From Hoylesella oralis ATCC 33269 (GTDB taxonomy: Bacteria > Bacteroidota > Bacteroidia > Bacteroidales > Bacteroidaceae), in assembly GCF_000185145.2 (NCBI RefSeq), contig NZ_GL833119.1, positions 1,294,668-1,358,667 on the forward strand: a DNA stretch of 64,000 nt, read 5' to 3'. Made by a program: the position numbers and the translations under genes. Numbering within the stretch: position 1 is the stretch's first letter; each line of letters starts with the position of its first letter. This document shows, in pieces, positions 59,579 through 64,000 of this stretch. The notes beneath the pieces are model-generated. The model ran no database searches. It was not told the DNA's origin and saw only the letters and a program-made list of their open reading frames with translations.

Positions 59579-60909
59579 ATTCCTTTAGCTGTTCTATGGG
59601 ATATTTTGTAGAATTGCACTCTATTGCAAACCAAGCTGGGCAAGTTTGAGACACATAACGAAATAATAATAATTAATGCATCGTTGAAGACTTCTTTTAG
59701 TGTGAAAACTAATATGAAGAATAATGCTGCACCGGTAAGTGTACAAAAAAGCTGTATGTTCAGTGCACCTATACCATTCAGGAAATAACAATATGCAAGG
59801 CAGTAAATGGTAATCATCATATATAGTGCCATCCCGATACTGAATGCTATTGGGATATCTACTTGATTACCGATCCAGACGGAATATATTGGTCGGGATA
59901 AGATAAGTAATAGAATAATAACAGCAAAACTTCCCAATATGATTTTCTTTATTTTCTTTGAGGCATCTAAAATCCATTCAAAATCTTTGCGCTCATAAGC
60001 ATCTGTCGTAGCTGACCAATACGGGCTGCAAATAATGGTAAAAGCATGCAATATTATACTGAAATATCTATATGTAATTTGATAAGGAGTTACAAGAATA
60101 GGAGAAAAAAGTTTTTCCATTAGAAGACTTGATGTAAGAAATACGAAAGACGAAGACATCTGTAATAAAAAAAATTTTATTCCGATTTTAAATAAATTGG
60201 CTGCTACTCGAAAGTTTAAATCCTTCAGTTTTGGCCTTAATTGTGGATATCTGATAAAAAATGTATAAGGATAACTAATAAGATATACGATGAGGGGAGA
60301 TGCCGTATTTATTATGGCTATATTCCATAAAGTTCCATGATGAATAACATAGAGAATATATGTACCCACAAAAGATAGGGTATATCCACAGCACACCAGC
60401 AAGTTACTGACTGCTGGCAATTGTAATCCGAGATATAGATTTCCTATAAATTTAAAAATAAACGTGCTACATACAAATATTAATGCAGTGATGATGATTT
60501 TATCAAGATTGAGCACCAACTTGTGATCAATATTTAAAAAAGTATAAATATCAGTGTGGGTAATTAAAAATATAAGTAGCAGTAGAGTCGGAACTATTAT
60601 AAATATAAGCATGAAGAAAGTATTGGAAACAAATTGACGAGCTTGCCTTGTTTCACCATGGGCAATACAGGATGCAAGGTTGTTCCGTAATCCGTTTCCG
60701 AGTCCGATATCCATGTTATCGATCCAAATCAATAGGGCACTGATAGTAAGCCATAAACCATTTTCATATTCTCCAAGACACTTTAAGGTTATAGGCACAA
60801 TAAGTAGATATATTAATCCTGTCCATCCTTTGATTAGAAAAGAAGCTAATATATTCTTTCGCATTAATGCGGTTCGTTTGTTATTGCCTAATATTTGTAG
60901 AATATTCAT
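59566..60909 (-). CDS. oligosaccharide flippase (Wzx-like)
   Basis: A 447-aa polytopic inner membrane protein with about 12-14 hydrophobic segments. The N-terminal NILASFLIKGWTGLIYLLIV, a LWLTISALLIWIDNMDIGLG segment with NGLRNNLASC, and the late YFLNGIGALNIQLFCTLTG are typical of the MOP/PST-type polysaccharide exporters. It moves the undecaprenyl-linked repeat unit across the inner membrane for the Wzy polymerase. It is the first AT-rich gene after the SLBB export gene. Confidence 0.88.
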   Translation of the reverse strand: MNILQILGNNKRTALMRKNILASFLIKGWTGLIYLLIVPITLKCLGEYENGLWLTISALLIWIDNMDIGLGNGLRNNLASCIAHGETRQARQFVSNTFFMLIFIIVPTLLLLIFLITHTDIYTFLNIDHKLVLNLDKIIITALIFVCSTFIFKFIGNLYLGLQLPAVSNLLVCCGYTLSFVGTYILYVIHHGTLWNIAIINTASPLIVYLISYPYTFFIRYPQLRPKLKDLNFRVAANLFKIGIKFFLLQMSSSFVFLTSSLLMEKLFSPILVTPYQITYRYFSIILHAFTIICSPYWSATTDAYERKDFEWILDASKKIKKIILGSFAVIILLLILSRPIYSVWIGNQVDIPIAFSIGMALYMMITIYCLAYCYFLNGIGALNIQLFCTLTGAALFFILVFTLKEVFNDALIIIISLCVSNLPSLVCNRVQFYKISHRTAKGIWKK

Positions 60910-61026
60910 TAAACCATCTAACTTATTAATACGTGGTTAATCCTGTAACAAATGGATATTTAAAAAGAAAATAATTTACTAAAGTCTTGGTATGTGTGCT
61001 GCCGTCGGTGCTCTTTTATACAGTTT

Positions 61027-63570
61027 CTATTTCTTTATCAAATTTGCGATGGTGGCAATCATGGTGGCTATGCTGGCTACAGAGGTGCCGATGGTGAGCC
61101 ACTGACCGAGAGTGTTGCCCGTAGGCTTAGGTTTGCTCGGCACTATAATCTCGCTGCCGGGCAGAACTTTTGCGTTATGACTGATCTTAGCCACCGTGCC
61201 GTTCATATATACAATGATGGCACGACTTTTCTTGGCACGGTTTCCCCAGCCGCCGGCTTGGTCTATATAGTAAGACGCTTTCTTACCCTTTTCGTAAGCT
61301 ACGGCATTCGGATAAACCACATCGCCACTAATCTTTACGGTTCCGTTATATTCCGGAATAATAAGTTTGTCGCCTTCGCGGAGCACAAGGTCAGCATCTC
61401 CGTTGGGTTTCTCTAATGCCTTGTCCAACTCTATCCCCACATAGTAGGTGTCGCCAAGCTGTTGCTTGCTGATGTCTATGCTGTCTTTCTCTCCTGCCTG
61501 TGCCTGCAGAAGTTTCATTACCGTTTGCATTTTCAGACGTTCTTCGGGAGTTATGCGGCGTTCCAAGCGTGCACCTTTCACATAGGCGAGATCGGTTACG
61601 CCACCGGCTTTTCTTACCAAATCGCTCAGTTTTTCATTCTTGTTCGAGAGGGTATAGGTTCCTGCAAACATAGCCTGCCCTTCTATGGTTACGTTTTGTT
61701 GAGTTACGTAGCCCGGACTCTTGCGCACATACACTTCATCGAAAGGCATAAGTTTGAAACCCGGTGTGCCATCGATCACGAAACCGTCTTTCAACGAGAG
61801 GGTGTAGGTTTTGGCAATGATGCTGTCTGTGGTGAATGCTTTGGGATTATCCACGCGCCGAGCCACGTCTACCTTTACCGTCGATGCCCTATCAGTAAGT
61901 CCGCCTGCCTGTAGGATAAAGTCTTCAATGGTTTCATTGTCGGCATATTTGTAGATGCCCGGATATTGTACTTCGCCATGAATGATGATCGTACGCTGTG
62001 TCATCCTCTCTGTTTTGGTGGGAATGAATAGCACATCGTTTTCTTTCAACGGTATGTCTGCCACGTTTCCGCTTAGAATACCGGCCACGTCTACCGGTAC
62101 TACTTCAAGCGTGCGGTCGCTCTTCATGCGGTGCATCACGGCATGAGCGCTGAAAGCCTCTTCGGTGAGTCCTTCCGCATGCTCTATCAACGAGCGCACG
62201 CTGTTGATTTCACCGCTCAAATTATACATCCCCGGGCGGAATACCGCTCCTTTTATTTCTACCGTGTTCGCATAGCGAGGTAGTATAGAGTCTACGCTTA
62301 CCGAGTCGCCATCGGCAATATGGAAGCTGTTCATATCGAATTCACCAATATTGAATACGGAATATTCGCGCCCTGTCTTACGGTTCAGTCGCACCGATTT
62401 CTTATAGGCGTCGCCCGTAAAACCGCCCGAGTATTTCAGCAGCGTGCCCACACTCTCGTTCTTTTTCATTTCGTAATACATCGGTCTTTTTACCTTACCG
62501 CTGATGTTTACAAGGCAATCGTAAGGGCCGACTACTATCACATCGCCATCTGCCAAGCGCACATTGCCCGTCATTTTTCCGTTCAGAATATAGTCGTAAA
62601 TATCGCATACGCTGACGAGGCGGTTGCTACGATATATTTTGATATTGCGTAGAGTTCCGATATCATTGGTGCCCCCCGCCATATAAAGAGCCTGAAACAC
62701 AGTAGAGAAGGCCGATAGAGTGTAAGTGCCCGGTGCTTTTACTTCGCCCATTACGTTAACCGTTATCGTGCGTGTCTGCCCCAAAGAAATCTTGATACGG
62801 CTGCTGGTGTAGCGTGCGCCGAGCTGCGACCGAATACGGGCATTGGCTTCGCTCACGGTAAGTCCGCTAACTTGAATCGGTCCGAAGCCTTCTATCACGA
62901 TATCTCCGTCGGGAGAAACGGTAGAATTGATAGATTTCTGAGAAGCGCCGTAAACATCTATGATTACCGCATCGCCCGGGCCGAGGCGATAGTTCTGCGG
63001 TGTAGCGATGTTCATGCTCGGTTCGAACGTAAGATTTTTATTGTTGAAGATGTTACGTCCGAATACCTGCCGCTTCGATTTCTCGCGTTCTGCCAGCAAT
63101 TGTTTTACGAGTTGGGCTGTATCTGCGGGCAATATCTGTTCGAGTTCGGTCTGTATAGACAAGAATTCTTCACCGTTTTTGTCATATTCTTGTTGCCAAC
63201 CGGCGTTACTTTGTATTCGGTTAGTTGTGGTAGCACCTCTTTTCAGGTTATCTTCGTTATCGTATTCTTTGGTTTTTCCGTTATTCTTGCGCATGCGACT
63301 TTCCACATCCGCCTGCGTTTTATCGGCCATATTACCGAGTCCGCTTTGCTTGATTTGTCGCTCGTATTTACTCCTTACGCGACGTATTTGCTGGATATCT
63401 ACGCCCCTTTGCATCAGTTTGGTAACGATTTGCGCATTGGATGTGCCTGCTTCGTGTTCCTTGGCTGCAAATTGCATAACTTGTTCGTCGGTCATAGACG
63501 ACTGTGCCATCGTGACTACGGGGCAAAGCATTGTCAGCATAAGATATATGATCAGCTTTTTCATTTCCAT
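61027..63570 (-). CDS. outer membrane polysaccharide export protein with multiple SLBB domains (Wza-like)
   Basis: An 847-aa exported protein. The signal peptide ends VVTMAQ (about residue 22). A charged N-terminal region with coiled-coil character follows, then the polysaccharide export domain starting YRLGPGDAVIIDVYG (near residue 190). A series of SLBB domains follows, each marked by a G-x-V-x-x-P-G-x-Y-x-L/Y pattern: MGEVKAPGTYTLSAFST, SGKVKRPMYYEM, KGAVFRPGMYNLSG, HGEVQYPGIYKYADN, EGQAMFAGTYTLSN and SGDVVYPNAVAYEKG. A hydrophobic segment near the C-terminus (IGTSVASIATMIATIANLI) ends the chain. It is first in the polysaccharide operon, with a -7 box 111 bp upstream. Confidence 0.93.
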   Translation of the reverse strand: MEMKKLIIYLMLTMLCPVVTMAQSSMTDEQVMQFAAKEHEAGTSNAQIVTKLMQRGVDIQQIRRVRSKYERQIKQSGLGNMADKTQADVESRMRKNNGKTKEYDNEDNLKRGATTTNRIQSNAGWQQEYDKNGEEFLSIQTELEQILPADTAQLVKQLLAEREKSKRQVFGRNIFNNKNLTFEPSMNIATPQNYRLGPGDAVIIDVYGASQKSINSTVSPDGDIVIEGFGPIQVSGLTVSEANARIRSQLGARYTSSRIKISLGQTRTITVNVMGEVKAPGTYTLSAFSTVFQALYMAGGTNDIGTLRNIKIYRSNRLVSVCDIYDYILNGKMTGNVRLADGDVIVVGPYDCLVNISGKVKRPMYYEMKKNESVGTLLKYSGGFTGDAYKKSVRLNRKTGREYSVFNIGEFDMNSFHIADGDSVSVDSILPRYANTVEIKGAVFRPGMYNLSGEINSVRSLIEHAEGLTEEAFSAHAVMHRMKSDRTLEVVPVDVAGILSGNVADIPLKENDVLFIPTKTERMTQRTIIIHGEVQYPGIYKYADNETIEDFILQAGGLTDRASTVKVDVARRVDNPKAFTTDSIIAKTYTLSLKDGFVIDGTPGFKLMPFDEVYVRKSPGYVTQQNVTIEGQAMFAGTYTLSNKNEKLSDLVRKAGGVTDLAYVKGARLERRITPEERLKMQTVMKLLQAQAGEKDSIDISKQQLGDTYYVGIELDKALEKPNGDADLVLREGDKLIIPEYNGTVKISGDVVYPNAVAYEKGKKASYYIDQAGGWGNRAKKSRAIIVYMNGTVAKISHNAKVLPGSEIIVPSKPKPTGNTLGQWLTIGTSVASIATMIATIANLIKK

Positions 63571-63680
63571 TTTGAATTTCTTACTTATTTTGTGTTCCGT
63601 ACTTTCTTTTTGCTGTTGTCTGAATTTACAAGAGGTTGTATTATACCTATTTTATAAACTCGTTTTTTGCTATTTTGTTG

Positions 63681-63688
63681 CAAAGGTA
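63681..63688 (-). promoter_or_regulatory. -7 box for the polysaccharide operon
   Basis: The minus strand reads TACCTTTG (TAnnTTTG), 111 bp upstream of the SLBB gene start, implying a leader of about 100 nt. Confidence 0.6.
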
Positions 63689-63939
63689 ATGAAAAATGTA
63701 GGAATTTTGTCGCATTTATCTGAAAGAACAACTTATTTAACCATAAAATATTTTTCTTTCTTGGAATAATCGTTCTATGGAAAGATAGAAAATGTAGAGA
63801 AAAAACGGAGTTCCTTTTTCCGTTCTTTCTAAGAAAGTGAATTGTAAGTGGCAATATCTGCTTGTCCTAAGTATTCTGACGAGCAGGCCTGCAATTCTCT
63901 TTCGTGTCAGTAATCTTGTCGAGGCAGATTTAAGAGATA
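63689..63939. other. intergenic gap upstream of the polysaccharide operon
   Basis: About 250 bp, AT-rich in its left half, with no credible gene on either strand. It separates the operon promoter from the strong hairpin at 63940. Confidence 0.45.
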
Positions 63940-63986
63940 GCCCTTTTAACGCCGATAGGGCATGTGTCTATCAGCGTTAAAAGGGC
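63940..63986. terminator. strong hairpin at the right edge
   Basis: GCCCTTTTAACGC (63940-63952) pairs perfectly with GCGTTAAAAGGGC (63974-63986). After one mismatch an inner GATAG/CTATC stem follows. It probably ends a minus-strand gene lying beyond the right edge of the window. Confidence 0.6.
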
Positions 63987-64000
63987 GCTTTATCGCCGTT

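Noticed and set aside
1..64000. CRISPR array, prophage or complete insertion sequence
   Set aside because: I saw no regularly spaced repeats, integrase, transposase or phage structural genes.

Overview
The window looks like a chromosomal segment of a Bacteroidales bacterium, most likely Prevotellaceae or a close relative. The main reason is the Bacteroidota-type -7 promoter box TAnnTTTG, which precedes many genes at the expected distance on both strands. Supporting signs are short Bacteroidota lipoprotein signals, a TonB-dependent receptor with DUF5689/DUF6359-type lipoproteins, TrpB of the second type, AsnA, type B ribosomal protein L31 and a stand-alone MetH reactivation domain. The species call is inference; there is no rRNA in the window.

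Layout. 0-5 kb: start of a Kef-type antiporter, pepT, tRNA-Arg(CCG), an M1-like secreted peptidase and asnA. 5-13.6 kb: dnaX, an FtsB/DivIC-type protein with a small membrane protein, then a tightly packed run of lipoprotein, dihydroorotase, MetH-activation domain, metallophosphoesterase and PlsC, followed by a DPM1-like glycosyltransferase. 13.7-26.3 kb: mfd, a DUF2339 membrane protein, a YwqG-type protein, trpB, a sodium/solute symporter, trxB and glutathione peroxidase, with two repeat-like intergenic segments (21.2 kb and 25.6 kb).

26.6-37.5 kb: a Tyr-rich lipoprotein, then a group I read as a possible nucleic-acid scavenging locus. It has a lipoprotein NUC1-type nuclease, rpmE2, two related OB-fold/jelly-roll lipoproteins and a TonB-dependent receptor. 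Divergently from these lie a secreted DNase I-like enzyme, a UDG-superfamily protein and uridine kinase. 37.8-45 kb: nitroreductase, HdeD-like membrane protein, a Dna2-like nuclease-helicase, a histidine phosphatase and a secreted protein with a long Ser/Gly repeat tail.

46-63.6 kb: a capsule or O-antigen locus. A Wzi-like outer membrane protein gene lies next to an operon-like minus-strand array: SLBB export protein, Wzx, glycosyltransferases, two Wzz proteins, Wzy-like polymerase, SDR epimerase, a complete GDP-D-glycero-D-manno-heptose pathway (HddC-GmhB fusion, HddA, GmhA), a WecA-like transferase and a small WbaP/PglC-like transferase. The interior (about 48.7-60.9 kb) is clearly more AT-rich than its flanks, as expected for a horizontally exchanged surface-polysaccharide cassette.

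The most interesting candidates are the nuclease/OB-lipoprotein/TonB receptor locus, the GDP-heptose cassette with two adjacent initiating transferases, and a shared operator-like motif in front of two Tyr-rich exported proteins (26.53 and 45.16 kb). No CRISPR array, prophage or intact insertion sequence was seen.
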